Part shown: piece by piece, positions 7,939 to 17,176 of the stretch
How the letters are laid out: each line of letters starts with the position of its first letter
Numbering within the stretch: the stretch's first letter is position 1
Assembly (NCBI GenBank): GCA_032249615.1
Contig: JAVVHH010000002.1
Coordinates: 1 to 60,052 of the forward strand
Source: JAVVHH01 sp032249615
Lineage (GTDB): Bacteria; Pseudomonadota; Alphaproteobacteria; Acetobacterales; Acetobacteraceae
Direction of reading: 5' to 3'
DNA length: 60,052 bases
Program-made: the position numbers and the translations under genes
The notes under the pieces: generated by a model
Seen by the model: the letters and a program-made list of their open reading frames with translations, nothing else
What the model was told of the DNA's origin: nothing
Databases searched by the model: none

Positions 7939-8295
7939 ATGGCGCCCTGCAAACCGGCGCCCTCTCCTAAGCTGAAGTGCCGGGCAGAATTCCTGGCCGT
8001 TGCCGGGAAGGGACGCAAGGCGCCCTCCCCTGGGTTGGTTCTGCAGGCGTTGCGGCGCGATGACGCCGGGCCGGCGCGGCTCGGTTTCACCGTGACAAAG
8101 AAAGTCGGCAACGCCGTGCGGCGCAACCGCACCAAGCGGCGGCTTCGTGCAGCGGCGCGGGAAGTGTTGGCCGAGCACCCCGTCACGGGCTTGGACCTGG
8201 TGCTGATCGGTCGGGATGGCACCGCGGCGCGGCCGTTCCTGGCCCTAAAGGATGATTTCCGGCGTTTGCTCGACCGGTTGGACCCGCGGACGTGA
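7939..8295 (+). CDS. rnpA: Ribonuclease P protein component
   Basis: A 118-residue basic protein that binds the RNase P RNA and helps mature the 5' ends of tRNAs. Family features: LKCRAEFLAVAGKGRKAPSP near the N-terminus, the central ARLGFTVTKKVGNAVRRNRT and KRRLRAAAREVL containing the RNR motif, and DLVLIGRDG near the end. The ATG at 7939 gives the usual length. An upstream in-frame ATG at 7840 would overlap most of rpmH and adds residues with no family similarity. It shares 4 bases with yidD. Confidence 0.95.
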   Translation: MAPCKPAPSPKLKCRAEFLAVAGKGRKAPSPGLVLQALRRDDAGPARLGFTVTKKVGNAVRRNRTKRRLRAAAREVLAEHPVTGLDLVLIGRDGTAARPFLALKDDFRRLLDRLDPRT

Positions 8296-8546
8296 TTTTC
8301 CCGCTCGTTTGGCTCGTCCGGATTTATCAGTGGACGCTGCGGCCGTTCATCGGGGCGCATTGCCGGTTCGAACCGAGCTGCAGCGCCTATGCGATCATAG
8401 CGCTGCAGAGACATGGGGCGTGGCGCGGAGCCGGGCTCTCGACCCGGCGCGTGCTGCGCTGCAATCCTTGGAATGACGGCGGGCTCGATCCGGTGCCGGA
8501 TGCTTGCCGCTGTCGTCCGCATGATCAGAAAGCGATTTTTTCCTGA
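8292..8546 (+). CDS. yidD: Membrane protein insertion efficiency factor YidD
   Basis: An 84-residue membrane-associated protein that assists YidC-dependent insertion. It shows the family sequence YQWTLRPFIGAHCRFEPSCS, then AYAIIALQRHGAWRG and RVLRCNPWNDGGLDPVP, with its conserved cysteines. It starts at GTG 8292 in a GTGA overlap with rnpA. It shares one base with the yidC ATG. Confidence 0.96.
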   Translation: MIFPLVWLVRIYQWTLRPFIGAHCRFEPSCSAYAIIALQRHGAWRGAGLSTRRVLRCNPWNDGGLDPVPDACRCRPHDQKAIFS

Positions 8547-10285
8547 TGGATCAGAAGCGGCTGTTCCTCGCCATCGCGCTCTCGGTGGCCATCCTGCTGG
8601 GCTTCCAGTTCTTCGGGCCCAAGCGGCCCGTTCCGCCGGTTGACACCAAGGAGACGCCCACCGGGGAGACTGCAAAGCCGGCGCTCAACCCCGCGTTTCC
8701 CGGCACGCAGCCGTTGGCAGTTGCGCCGCCGATCGATCAGCGGAACGTGCCCCGCCTGCAGATCCTCGCCCCGAAGGTCGAGGGCAGCATCAACCTGGCC
8801 GGGGCGCGGCTGGATAGCCTGGTCCTGCGCGACTATCACGAGGAAGTCTCTAAAGAGAGCCCGTTGGTCCGGCTGCTCGAGCCGCGGGTCGACCCGCAGC
8901 CCTACTACGTCCAGTTCGGCTGGACGGCGAATGGGTCCGACAACGTGGTGCTGCCCGGGCCCGATACGCTGTGGACGGCGCAGGGCACCGATCTGGCGCC
9001 CGGCAAGCCGGTGACGCTGTCGTGGGACAACAAGGCGGGACAGGTGTTCCAAGTCGTCGTCTCGGTCGACGACAACTACATGTTCGGCATCGAGCAGAAG
9101 GTGCAGAACAACGGCTCGTCGCCGATCCAGGTGTTCCCGTGGTCGCGCATCCGGCGTGACTACAAGCCGGAGACGGCGGGCTATTACATCCTACACGAAG
9201 GCCTGCTGGGTGTTCTCGACGGGCGGCTGCAGGAGCAGACCTACGACAAGGCGAAGTCGGAAGCCGAGAAGACCAAAGGCCCGAGCCTGAAGATGGACAC
9301 GACGGGCGGCTGGGCCGGCATCACCGACAAATACTGGCTGACCGCGCTGATCCCGGACCAGTCGCTCCCGGTGACGGCGGCGTTCCGGCATATGACGGAG
9401 AATGGCAGCGACCGCTACCAGGTGGACTTCGTGCCGACCGCGCCGGAGACGGTGGCGCCCGGCGCGGAGGTCAGCGCGACGTCGCACCTGTTCGCGGGCG
9501 CCAAGGTCGTCCAGCTGCTGGACCGGTACGAGAGCGAATACCACATCCCGAACTTCGACAAGGCGGTCGATTTCGGCTGGTTCTACTTCCTGACCAAGCC
9601 GATCTTCTACGCGCTCGACTGGCTGTTCCACCTGACGGGGAACTTCGGCGTCGCGATCCTGATCTTCACCGTCTGCGTCAAGGCGCTGTTCTTCCCCCTG
9701 GCCAGCAAGTCCTACCGCTCGATGAGCCGGATGAAGTTGCTGGCGCCCAAAATGCAGGAGATCCGCGAGCGGCTGAAGGACGAGCCGCAGAAGATGCAGG
9801 GCGAGATCATGCAGCTCTACAAGGCGGAAAAGGTGAACCCCGCCAGCGGCTGCCTGCCCATGGTGGTGCAGATCCCCGTGTTCTTCTCGCTCTACAAGGT
9901 CATTTTCGTGACCATCGAAATGCGGCACGCGCCATTCTTCGGGTGGATCCACGACCTCTCGGCGATCGATCCGACGAACGTGTTCACCCTGTTCGGACTG
10001 ATCCCATGGGACCCGACGCAGATCTCGCATCTGCTGCATCTCGGCGCGTGGCCGCTGATCATGGGTGTCACCATGTTCTTCCAGCAGAAGCTGAACCCGG
10101 CCCCGCCCGACCCGGTGCAGGCGCGCATCTTCCAGTTCATGCCGATCATCTTCACCTTCATGCTGGCGCGCTTCCCGGCCGGCCTGGTGATCTACTGGAG
10201 CTGGAACAATACACTGACCATCCTCCAGCAGTGGACGATCATGCGCCGGACCCGGTTGCCGAAGCCGGCTCTGGCCCGGCCCTAG
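8546..10285 (+). CDS. yidC: Membrane protein insertase YidC
   Basis: A 579-residue inner-membrane insertase that folds proteins alone or with SecYEG. First helix is at residues 6-23 (LFLAIALSVAILLGFQFFG). A large periplasmic beta domain spans about 60-340. The conserved insertase core starts near 365 (GNFGVAILIFTVCVKALFFP). LASKSYRSMSRMK carries the groove arginine (about Arg391), and KVNPASGCLPMVVQIPVFFS is family-typical. Five C-terminal helices end with AGLVIYWSWNNTLTILQQ. Length and domain order match Gram-negative YidC. Confidence 0.98.
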   Translation: MDQKRLFLAIALSVAILLGFQFFGPKRPVPPVDTKETPTGETAKPALNPAFPGTQPLAVAPPIDQRNVPRLQILAPKVEGSINLAGARLDSLVLRDYHEEVSKESPLVRLLEPRVDPQPYYVQFGWTANGSDNVVLPGPDTLWTAQGTDLAPGKPVTLSWDNKAGQVFQVVVSVDDNYMFGIEQKVQNNGSSPIQVFPWSRIRRDYKPETAGYYILHEGLLGVLDGRLQEQTYDKAKSEAEKTKGPSLKMDTTGGWAGITDKYWLTALIPDQSLPVTAAFRHMTENGSDRYQVDFVPTAPETVAPGAEVSATSHLFAGAKVVQLLDRYESEYHIPNFDKAVDFGWFYFLTKPIFYALDWLFHLTGNFGVAILIFTVCVKALFFPLASKSYRSMSRMKLLAPKMQEIRERLKDEPQKMQGEIMQLYKAEKVNPASGCLPMVVQIPVFFSLYKVIFVTIEMRHAPFFGWIHDLSAIDPTNVFTLFGLIPWDPTQISHLLHLGAWPLIMGVTMFFQQKLNPAPPDPVQARIFQFMPIIFTFMLARFPAGLVIYWSWNNTLTILQQWTIMRRTRLPKPALARP

Positions 10286-10296
10286 GGCGCGCAAAG

Positions 10297-10971
10297 GTGG
10301 ACGGGCCAGTTCCCCGCCCCTCCGCCGGAGATGGGGGCGCCGCGGATGAGGAGGCGGCCCGGCTCGAAGCCGGGCGCCTGCTGTTCGCCCAGGAGTGCAG
10401 ATTCTTCTACGCGGCGCAACGCGTCGAGCAATTGCCGGAGCCTGGGCTGCCGGAGGTGGCGTTCGCCGGCCGGTCCAACGTCGGCAAGTCCAGCCTGATC
10501 AACGCGCTCACTGGGCGGCACGCGCTCGCGCGCGCCTCCAACACGCCGGGCCGTACGCGCCAGCTCAATTTCTTCGACCTGGGCGAGCGGCTCACGCTGG
10601 TCGACATGCCGGGCTACGGCTACGCCCAGGCTGCCAAGGACATCAAAGCGGATTGGCAAGGATTGATGTTCGACTACCTGCGGGGTCGGCCGACCCTGCA
10701 ACGCGTGGTGTTGCTGCTGGACAGCCGGATCGAGCTGAAGGCCTCGGACCACACCGTCATGGACCTGTTGGACCGCGCCGCAGTGACGTTCCAGCTGGTC
10801 ATGACGAAGGCCGACGGGGTGAAACCTGGAGCCTTGGCGGCCAAGCTGGCGGAGGTCGAGGCGCTGGCGCGCAAGCATCCGGCGGCGTTCCCGTTCGTGG
10901 TGACGACCAGCAGCGAGACCGGGTTGGGCATCGACCGCGTCAGGGCGGATCTGGCGGGGTTGGCCGCCTAA
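10297..10971 (+). CDS. engB: Ribosome-biogenesis GTPase EngB (YihA/YsxC)
   Basis: A TrmE-Era-EngA-type GTPase needed for late 50S assembly and linked to division. With the GTG start at 10297 it has 224 residues. G motifs: GRSNVGKSSLIN (G1), the TPGRTRQLNFF switch (G2), DMPGYGYA (G3), MTKAD (G4) and TSS (G5). The open frame extends far upstream, but that part overlaps yidC in another frame and is not EngB-like. The first ~30 residues are a Pro/Gly/Glu-rich extension before LFAQECRFFYAA. Confidence 0.95.
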   Translation: MDGPVPRPSAGDGGAADEEAARLEAGRLLFAQECRFFYAAQRVEQLPEPGLPEVAFAGRSNVGKSSLINALTGRHALARASNTPGRTRQLNFFDLGERLTLVDMPGYGYAQAAKDIKADWQGLMFDYLRGRPTLQRVVLLLDSRIELKASDHTVMDLLDRAAVTFQLVMTKADGVKPGALAAKLAEVEALARKHPAAFPFVVTTSSETGLGIDRVRADLAGLAA

Positions 10972-11046
10972 GCATGCCTGGCGGTCGCTTGACCTGCCGG
11001 GGAGCGCAAGCGAGTCTGCCGCACCGCCAATCCACGGAGCACCCTA

Positions 11047-11943
11047 TTGCCCCTCGATCTTGAGGCCGCGGCCGAACAGGCCGGCATCCTGGTACAAGCG
11101 CTGCCCTTCCTGCGGCGCTATGCCGGGGTGACCGTGGTGATCAAATACGGTGGCCACGCGATGGGCGACGAGCATCTGGCCGAACAATTCGGCCGGGACA
11201 TCGCCCTTCTGAAACAGGTGGGCGTGAACCCGGTCATCGTCCACGGCGGCGGGCCGCAGATCAATGCCATGCTGAAGCGGTTGGCGATCCAGTCGAGCTT
11301 CGTGGACGGGCTGCGGGTCACCGACGAGGCGATGGTCGAAGTCGTCGAGATGGTGCTGGCGGGGACGGTCAATAAGCATGTGGCCGGGCTGATCAACCAG
11401 GCCGGGGCGCTGGCCGTCGGCATCTGCGGCAAGGATGGCGGCCTGATCCGCGCGCGCAAGCTGCAGCGCACGGTCGTCGACCCCGGCAGCCGCATCGAAA
11501 AAGCGCTCGATCTGGGCTTCGTGGGCGAGCCGGAGCATGTGGATGTGCGGGTGATCCACGCTTTGACCGGAGCCGGGCTGATCCCGGTGATCGCGCCGGT
11601 GGGCCTGGGGAGCGACGGACGCACCTACAACATCAACGCCGATACGGTGGCCGGCGCGGTTGCCGGCGCGCTGGGAGCCCGGCGCTTGCTGATGCTGACG
11701 GACGTGCCCGGCGTGCTCGACGCGGAGAAGCGGCTCATCCCCGAAATGTCGCTGGCCGATGTAGAGGCCGGGGTCGCCAGCGGGATGATCAGCGGGGGCA
11801 TGATCCCGAAAGTCGAGAACTGCGCCGACGCCGTGCGCAAGGGCGTCAAGGGAGCGGTCATCCTCGACGGCCGCATGCCGCACGCCTGCTTGCTGGAGCT
11901 ATTCAAGGATGGCGGGATCGGGACCATGATCCACGACGATTAG
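11047..11943 (+). CDS. argB: Acetylglutamate kinase
   Basis: Second enzyme of arginine biosynthesis; phosphorylates N-acetylglutamate in the cytoplasm. 298 residues, the normal length. Amino-acid-kinase motifs: VVIKYGGHAMGDE with the catalytic lysine, VIVHGGGPQINAMLKRL, and the adenine-loop area LMLTDVPGVLD. GGMIPKVENCADAVRKGVK and VILDGRMPHACLLELF end the protein. It starts at TTG 11047 with GGAG 8-11 bases before. Placed after engB as in many Rhodospirillales. Confidence 0.97.
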   Translation: MPLDLEAAAEQAGILVQALPFLRRYAGVTVVIKYGGHAMGDEHLAEQFGRDIALLKQVGVNPVIVHGGGPQINAMLKRLAIQSSFVDGLRVTDEAMVEVVEMVLAGTVNKHVAGLINQAGALAVGICGKDGGLIRARKLQRTVVDPGSRIEKALDLGFVGEPEHVDVRVIHALTGAGLIPVIAPVGLGSDGRTYNINADTVAGAVAGALGARRLLMLTDVPGVLDAEKRLIPEMSLADVEAGVASGMISGGMIPKVENCADAVRKGVKGAVILDGRMPHACLLELFKDGGIGTMIHDD

Positions 11944-11959
11944 GTCGGCGAACGCGGCG

Positions 11960-13332
11960 ATGCCGGGCGACAACCCGCTTTTGGTCTTGGCCGAGCACGC
12001 GGCGGAGTGGCGGCATCGGCCGATGCCGCCCGGGTTGGAGCGTCATGCGCGGCGGGCGCTAATTGACTGGGTGGCGGCGATGCTGCCGGGGTGCCGGCAG
12101 CCACCGGGCTCGCTGCTGGCCGCCGCGCTCGAGCCCGGGCGCGGCACCGGGCACGCGATCTGCTACGCGACCGGGCAGGCCGGTGCGATCCGGCATGCGG
12201 CGTTTTTGAACGCGGTCGCGAGCCACACCGTCGAGTTCGACGACATCCACCGGGACAGCGGCTACCACCCGGGCAGCCCGACCATCGCGGCCGCCCTGGC
12301 CGTCGCGCAGGACCGCGACGCCGACATGGACGCGCTGCTGCGGGCCGTGATCGCGGGCTATGAGGTCTCTTGCCGGATCGGCATGGCGGTGCAGCCGAGC
12401 CATTACCGGATGTGGCACACGACCGGGACCGTGGGCACGTTCGGGGCCGCCGCCGCCGTCGCCGTTCTGCTCGGGTGCGATGCGAGGCAGATCGCGCACG
12501 CCCTGGCGACCGCCGCCACGATGGCCGGCGGGCTGCAGCAGGCTTTCCGCGGCGACGGGATGAGCAAGCCGATGCACGCCGGGCATGCTGCGGAAGCCGG
12601 CAGCCTGGCGGCCCTGGCGGCAGCCGCGGGAGTGACCGGGGCGCTCGACGTGCTGCACGGACCAGCCGGGTTCGCGGCCGCGACGAGCGAGGACACCGGC
12701 AAATGGGGGCGGGCGCTGGCCGGGTTGGGCCACGAGTTCGCCATCGCTGCGATCACCGTGAAGAACCACGGCTGCTGCGGCCATATCTTCCCCGCGCTCG
12801 ACGCGCTGACGGCGATGCGGGCGGCCCATCGCTTCGAGCCGGAACAAGTTCAGCACATCCACGTCGCCGGGTATGCGGCCACGGCGGCGGTGTGCGACCG
12901 GCCGGGCGCGCCACCGAAACGGAGTGCCGCTTCAGCGTGCAATATTGCGTCGCGGCCCTGCTCCTCCTGGGCGGCGTCAGGCTCGCGGCGTTCGAGGCGG
13001 AGCAGCGGGCGAACCCAGCGATCCACCGGATGATGGAACGTGTCTCCGTCAGCGTTGCGCCGGATCTCGTCGATGCCTACCCGGCGCGCCGGCCAGCACG
13101 AGTGACGCTCACCCTCGAGGACGGGCGGCGTTTCGAGCACTTCCAGCCGACCCGCAAGGGCGACCCCCACCTGCCGCTGAGCGACGCGGAGTTGGAGGCA
13201 AAGTTCCACGAACTGGCCGGGCCGGTCATGGCGGGCGACCCGGGCCAGTTGCTTGACGCACTGTGGACCGGCCACGCGATCCCGCGGGAGATCGCGTTGG
13301 CAAAAACGCCCGATCGGCCACACCGGGTCTAG
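11960..13332 (+). pseudogene. MmgE/PrpD family protein, frameshifted
   Basis: The family includes 2-methylcitrate dehydratase and related dehydratases/isomerases. Frame 1 runs from ATG 11960: FLNAVASHTVEFDDIHRDSG carries the conserved HxxEFDD-type motif, followed by HPGSPTIAAALAVAQ and KNHGCCGHIFPALDAL. Near base 12911 the similarity leaves this frame and continues in the next one with TETECRFSVQYCVAALLLLG, then RVTLTLEDGRRFEHF, ending at 13332. Loss of one base around gcgccaccgaaacg explains the shift. In its own frame the upstream part ends at 13033 in a nonsense tail. It is either a recent pseudogene or a sequencing error; repaired length would be about 457 residues. It lies just before the Liv-type transport operon. 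Confidence 0.8.
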
Positions 13333-13361
13333 GCTCTTTCCGTTAGCCACGTCTAAGGTGG

Positions 13362-13373
13362 CGGCAATTGCCG
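13362..13373. repeat. 12-bp perfect palindrome upstream of the transport operon
   Basis: The sequence cggcaattgccg is a perfect palindrome 33 bases before the ATG of the binding-protein gene. It could be an operator half-pair, but no linked regulator gene is present nearby, so this is a weak inference. Confidence 0.25.
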
Positions 13374-13406
13374 GCCCAAAGCCCGGTTCCAAGGGAGGAT
13401 AGTCCG

Positions 13407-14669
13407 ATGGCCCCATCCTGGTTGCGCGCCGCGCTTTGCGCCGGCCTCACCGCATTCGCAATGCCTGCGATGGCGGCCGACGCGCCTTCGGAGATCAAGA
13501 TCGGCACGTTGTACGCCGGGTCGGGTCAGCTCGCGAGCGCCTCGGTGCCGTTGCATGTGGCGCTCGAATGGTGGGCCGATCAGGTCAACAAAGATGGCGG
13601 GGTCATGGTCAAGGGCTTCGGCAAGAAGATCCCGGTGCGGCTGATCTCGTATGACGACCAGAGCTCGCCGTCGCTGGCGGCGAACTTGACCAACCAGCTC
13701 ATCACGCAAGACAAAGTCGATGTCCTGCTCTCGGACTCGACGTCGGTGATGACGGCGTCGTCCGTGCCGGTGGCGCGCGATCACAAGCAGCTGCTGTTCG
13801 ACGTGACGGGAAGCAGCCCGAACTTCTTCTCGCCGGACAACAAATACATCGTCCTGCTCGGGCTGGCTTCGACCGACCGGTATCCGAAATCGATCGCCGA
13901 CTTTGTCGGGCAGATGCCGAAGCTCGGGATCAAGAGCGTCGCGATCCTCTACAACACGGCTGACTACACCGCTTTCCAGGCGCTCGCGGTCCGTCGCGCG
14001 GTTGAGGCGAACAAGGAGCTCAAGCTGGTGTTCGACCGCGGCGTGCCGGCGAACACGACGGACTACACGTTGCTAGTCAACAACGTCGAAGCGGCCAAGC
14101 CGGATGCGTTGCTGGAATTCGGCTACCCCGCCAACGAGATCGCTTTCCTGCACGCGATGCAGGATAACGGGAGCAAATTCAAGTTCCTGTTCACCGGCTA
14201 CGGGTTGACCGAATTGCCGCTGATGAAGACCAACGGGGTCAGCGACCAGCTCGCCTACAGCTATGCGCTGGCGAGTTCCGCGGTCTACGCCTTCAAGCCG
14301 AACTACGGGCTCGACCTGGAACAGTTCAAGGAGGCGTTCGAGCACTGGGTGACGAGCCACAAGCTGCCGGGCGTGGAGTTCGGATTCAATGCGCTGGCCG
14401 GCTATCAAGCCGGGCTGGTGATCGAGCGGACGCTGCAGGCCGCCGAGAGCCTGGACCAACTCGAACTGCGTCGCGCGGTGTTCTCGCTGTCGGGCAACAT
14501 GACGACGCTGGCCGGGCCGTTCGTGCTAGCCCCCGATGGCTCGCAGATGGGCGAGATCCTGCCGCTCGGTCAAATCGTTCCCGGCAAGGAACTGGTCGGC
14601 GAGTACAAGCTGAACATCGTCTGGCCGGAGGATCTGGCGACGGCCAAGCCGATCTATCCCGCCCCCTGA
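13407..14669 (+). CDS. Liv-type ABC transporter periplasmic substrate-binding protein
   Basis: A 420-residue type I periplasmic binding protein (branched-chain amino acid/amide/aromatic acid class). Signal peptide at residues 1-24 (MAPSWLRAALCAGLTAFAMPA) with cleavage after AMA. The mature start EIKIGTLYAGSGQLASASVP is typical of the family, with VDVLLSDSTSVMTASSVPVA and a second lobe later. The ATG at 13407 has AAGGGAGG just upstream; an earlier ATG at 13368 has no such site. It leads a five-gene transporter set. The ligand is unknown, and the CoA-metabolism genes downstream suggest an organic acid rather than an amino acid. Confidence 0.92.
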   Translation: MAPSWLRAALCAGLTAFAMPAMAADAPSEIKIGTLYAGSGQLASASVPLHVALEWWADQVNKDGGVMVKGFGKKIPVRLISYDDQSSPSLAANLTNQLITQDKVDVLLSDSTSVMTASSVPVARDHKQLLFDVTGSSPNFFSPDNKYIVLLGLASTDRYPKSIADFVGQMPKLGIKSVAILYNTADYTAFQALAVRRAVEANKELKLVFDRGVPANTTDYTLLVNNVEAAKPDALLEFGYPANEIAFLHAMQDNGSKFKFLFTGYGLTELPLMKTNGVSDQLAYSYALASSAVYAFKPNYGLDLEQFKEAFEHWVTSHKLPGVEFGFNALAGYQAGLVIERTLQAAESLDQLELRRAVFSLSGNMTTLAGPFVLAPDGSQMGEILPLGQIVPGKELVGEYKLNIVWPEDLATAKPIYPAP

Positions 14670-14672
14670 CCG

Positions 14673-15548
14673 ATGCTGGGCTACGCGCTCGCAACGGGGG
14701 TCATCTTCGGGCTCTACTACGCACTGGTCGGCGTGGGGATGAACCTCGTCTTCGGGGTGATGCGGATCGTCAATCTGGCGCATGGCGACTTCATCATGCT
14801 GGGCGCGTTCGGGGCGTTTTGGCTGCTGCGAGGATTGGGGCTGTCGCCCCCGCTCGTGGTGGCGATCAGCTTTGCGGTGTTCTTCGTGGTCGGGCTGCCG
14901 CTCTACTACTTGCTGGTGCCGCGCCTGTTCCGGGCGCGTGAGCCGGAGATGCTGTCGCTGATCCTGTTCTTCGGGCTGTCGCAGGTGATCGAGGCGGTGG
15001 TCGCGACGCTGTTCGGTAACACGGAGCGCTCGATCCCGAGCCGGCTGCTGGGCGGCAAGCCGATCGCGCTGCTTGGGCAGACGATCCCGTTCGCCTGGGC
15101 CTATACCGGCTGCGTGTCGGTGCTGATGCTGGCGGGAGTGTATGTGTACCTCTACCGCACCCGGCTCGGGCGGCAGACGCGGGCGATCATGGCGCAACGG
15201 GAAGAGGCCGTGGCAATCGGCATCGACGTGCACCGAATCTCGGCGATCGCGTTCGGGGCCGGCGCCGGGCTCGCGGCGGTGGCGGGGGTGTTCGCGCCCT
15301 TCATGCTCGGCAGCTTCACGCCGTCGCTCGGCATCCCGCTCGACCTGACGTCGTTCGCCGTCATCATCATCGGCTCGCTCGGCAATCCGCTCGGGACGGT
15401 ACTGGGCGGCATCATCTTCGGTGTCTCGCTGATGCTGATGCGGACCTATCTCAGCTCGTTCGCCGATCTGCTGCCCAATCTGGTGCTGATCGGCGTTCTG
15501 CTGGTGCGGCCGACCGGCCTGCTGGGGCGGCGCGTGCGCCATGCGTAG
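14673..15548 (+). CDS. Branched-chain-type ABC transporter permease (LivH-like)
   Basis: A 291-residue inner-membrane permease with about eight hydrophobic helices. LivH hallmarks: YYALVGVGMNLVFGVMRIVN followed by LAHGDFIMLGAFGAF near the N-terminus, then AIMAQREEAVAIGIDV (the EAA-like coupling loop). VIIIGSLGNPLGTVLGG is near the end. It starts 3 bases after the binding protein and overlaps the next permease by 8 bases. Confidence 0.93.
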   Translation: MLGYALATGVIFGLYYALVGVGMNLVFGVMRIVNLAHGDFIMLGAFGAFWLLRGLGLSPPLVVAISFAVFFVVGLPLYYLLVPRLFRAREPEMLSLILFFGLSQVIEAVVATLFGNTERSIPSRLLGGKPIALLGQTIPFAWAYTGCVSVLMLAGVYVYLYRTRLGRQTRAIMAQREEAVAIGIDVHRISAIAFGAGAGLAAVAGVFAPFMLGSFTPSLGIPLDLTSFAVIIIGSLGNPLGTVLGGIIFGVSLMLMRTYLSSFADLLPNLVLIGVLLVRPTGLLGRRVRHA

Positions 15549-16467
15549 GCTGTTCCTGCGTGACGTCCTGCTGATCATCGTGCCGTTGCTGGCGCTGTTT
15601 ACGGTGCTGCCCTTCGTCTACGATAACGGATTGCTGCTGCTGAACTTCGTCGTGTTCCTCGTCCTGGCACAGGGGCTGAACCTGACCTACGGCTTCTCGG
15701 GCTATCTGCCGTTCGGTTATGTCGGCTTCTTCGGCGCGGGAGCCTACGGGTTCTCGATGCTGATCATGCTGGCAGGCGCGCCGTCGCTGCTGGCGATCGC
15801 CGGTGGCGGGGTCGCGGCGGGGTTGGTCGGGCTCCTGCTCGCCCCGCTGCTCCGGCTGCAGGGCGCGTATTTCGGGCTGGCGAGCCTGGCGGCCTCGGAG
15901 GCGCTGCTGCACCTGATCGCGAACCCGAACCTGCAGGATGCGACGGGCGGCCCGTATGGGGTGCGGCTGCACGCGACCTATGCGCCGAAGCTCACCTATG
16001 GGCTGGCGCTGGGCGTGCTGGCAGTGACGATGGGGTTGGTCGCCTATCTGCGCCACTCCCGGTTCGGCCTGCAGCTGCAGGCGGCGCGCGACAACCCGGT
16101 CGCGGCCTCCATGGCGGGGATCGACATCGTGCGGGGCCGCCTGCTCGTGTGGCTGGCGAGCGCGGTGGCCGCCGGGTTGATCGGGGCGATCTTCGCCTGG
16201 CGGGCGTCGACGTTCTTTCCGGAGGCGGTGTTCGACCTCAATTTCAGCATCTTCGCGATCGTCTTCACGCTGTTCGGCGGCGCTGGAACGCTGGGCGGAC
16301 CGGTCGTCGGTGTGCTGCTGCTCTACGGGCTCTACAACTACATCGGCGTTTCCGCACCGCAGTACTTCCAGCTGGCGTTCGGGCTGCTGATCATGGGCCT
16401 GGTGCTGTTCTTTCCGCAGGGTCTCGCGGCGATCCCGCGGCAGATCCGGGCGCTGCGCCATGGCTGA
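15541..16467 (+). CDS. Branched-chain-type ABC transporter permease (LivM-like)
   Basis: A 308-residue inner-membrane permease and partner of the LivH-like protein. It has multiple hydrophobic helices, the early LVLAQGLNLTYGFSGYLPFG segment, YVGFFGAGAYGFSML, and the coupling loop AARDNPVAASMAGIDI. The late FTLFGGAGTLGGPVVG is typical of LivM. It overlaps both the preceding permease and the following ATPase gene by 8 bases, showing tight translational coupling. Confidence 0.93.
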   Translation: MRRLFLRDVLLIIVPLLALFTVLPFVYDNGLLLLNFVVFLVLAQGLNLTYGFSGYLPFGYVGFFGAGAYGFSMLIMLAGAPSLLAIAGGGVAAGLVGLLLAPLLRLQGAYFGLASLAASEALLHLIANPNLQDATGGPYGVRLHATYAPKLTYGLALGVLAVTMGLVAYLRHSRFGLQLQAARDNPVAASMAGIDIVRGRLLVWLASAVAAGLIGAIFAWRASTFFPEAVFDLNFSIFAIVFTLFGGAGTLGGPVVGVLLLYGLYNYIGVSAPQYFQLAFGLLIMGLVLFFPQGLAAIPRQIRALRHG

Positions 16468-17176
16468 GCCGCTGCTGCAGGTCAGCGGGGTGGTCAAGCG
16501 CTTCGGCGGCTTCCAGGCCCTGGGCGGGATCGACCTCGCGGTGCATGCCGGGGAGATCGTGGGGCTGATTGGGCCGAACGGCTCGGGAAAGACGACGTTG
16601 ATCAACGTGATCAGCGGCTTGCTGCCGGCCGATGCGGGCGAGGTGGTGGTTGCGGGCGAGAACATCGCCGGGCTGCCGGCGCACAGGCGGGCGGCGCGGG
16701 GGATCAATCGGACGTTTCAGGTGCCGAAGCCGTTTGCCACTCTCACCGTCCGGCAAAATCTCGAGGTCGCGGTGCAGGCTGACGGGCGGGCCGCGGATCT
16801 GGACGCGCTCCTGGACTCGGTCGAACTCGGCGGCGCCAAGCATCGGCGGGCGGGAGAGCTGACGAGCGTGCAGCAGAAGATGCTGGACCTCGCCCGCGCG
16901 CTGGCGACCGGGCCGCGGCTGCTGCTGGTCGACGAATTGGCCTGCGGGCTCAACCCCACGGAACTGGAGCGGATCGCGACCCGGTTGCGCCAACTCGCCG
17001 AGGAGGGGCTCGGGCTCGTGGTGGTGGAGCATCTGATGCCGTTCATCGACCGGATCACGCACCGGGTCGTGGTGATGAACGCGGGGCGCGCGATCTTCAA
17101 GGGGGCGCTGCGCGAGGCGGTGCAGGACAGAGAAGTGGTCGAGGTCTTTCTCGGCGAACCGGAGCCGGTGGCATGA
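16460..17176 (+). CDS. ABC transporter ATPase (LivG-like) with altered signature motif
   Basis: A 238-residue cytoplasmic ATPase of the importer. Walker A GPNGSGKTT (about residues 38-46), TFQVPKPFATLTVRQNL around the Q loop, Walker B LLLVDELACGL and the switch histidine in VVEHLM. The signature motif, normally LSGGQ or LAYGQQ in LivG proteins, reads LTSVQQK: the conserved glycine that contacts ATP gamma-phosphate is replaced by valine. It overlaps its two neighbours by 8 and 4 bases. Confidence 0.9.
   Translation: MAEPLLQVSGVVKRFGGFQALGGIDLAVHAGEIVGLIGPNGSGKTTLINVISGLLPADAGEVVVAGENIAGLPAHRRAARGINRTFQVPKPFATLTVRQNLEVAVQADGRAADLDALLDSVELGGAKHRRAGELTSVQQKMLDLARALATGPRLLLVDELACGLNPTELERIATRLRQLAEEGLGLVVVEHLMPFIDRITHRVVVMNAGRAIFKGALREAVQDREVVEVFLGEPEPVA

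Noticed and set aside
13340..13360. Short inverted repeat ccac/ggtg near 13348-13361 as a terminator
   Set aside because: Stem of only 4 bp, too short to support.
14526..16707. Long Gln/Arg/His-rich minus-strand frames across the Liv permease genes
   Set aside because: Low-complexity shadows opposite well-defined membrane proteins.
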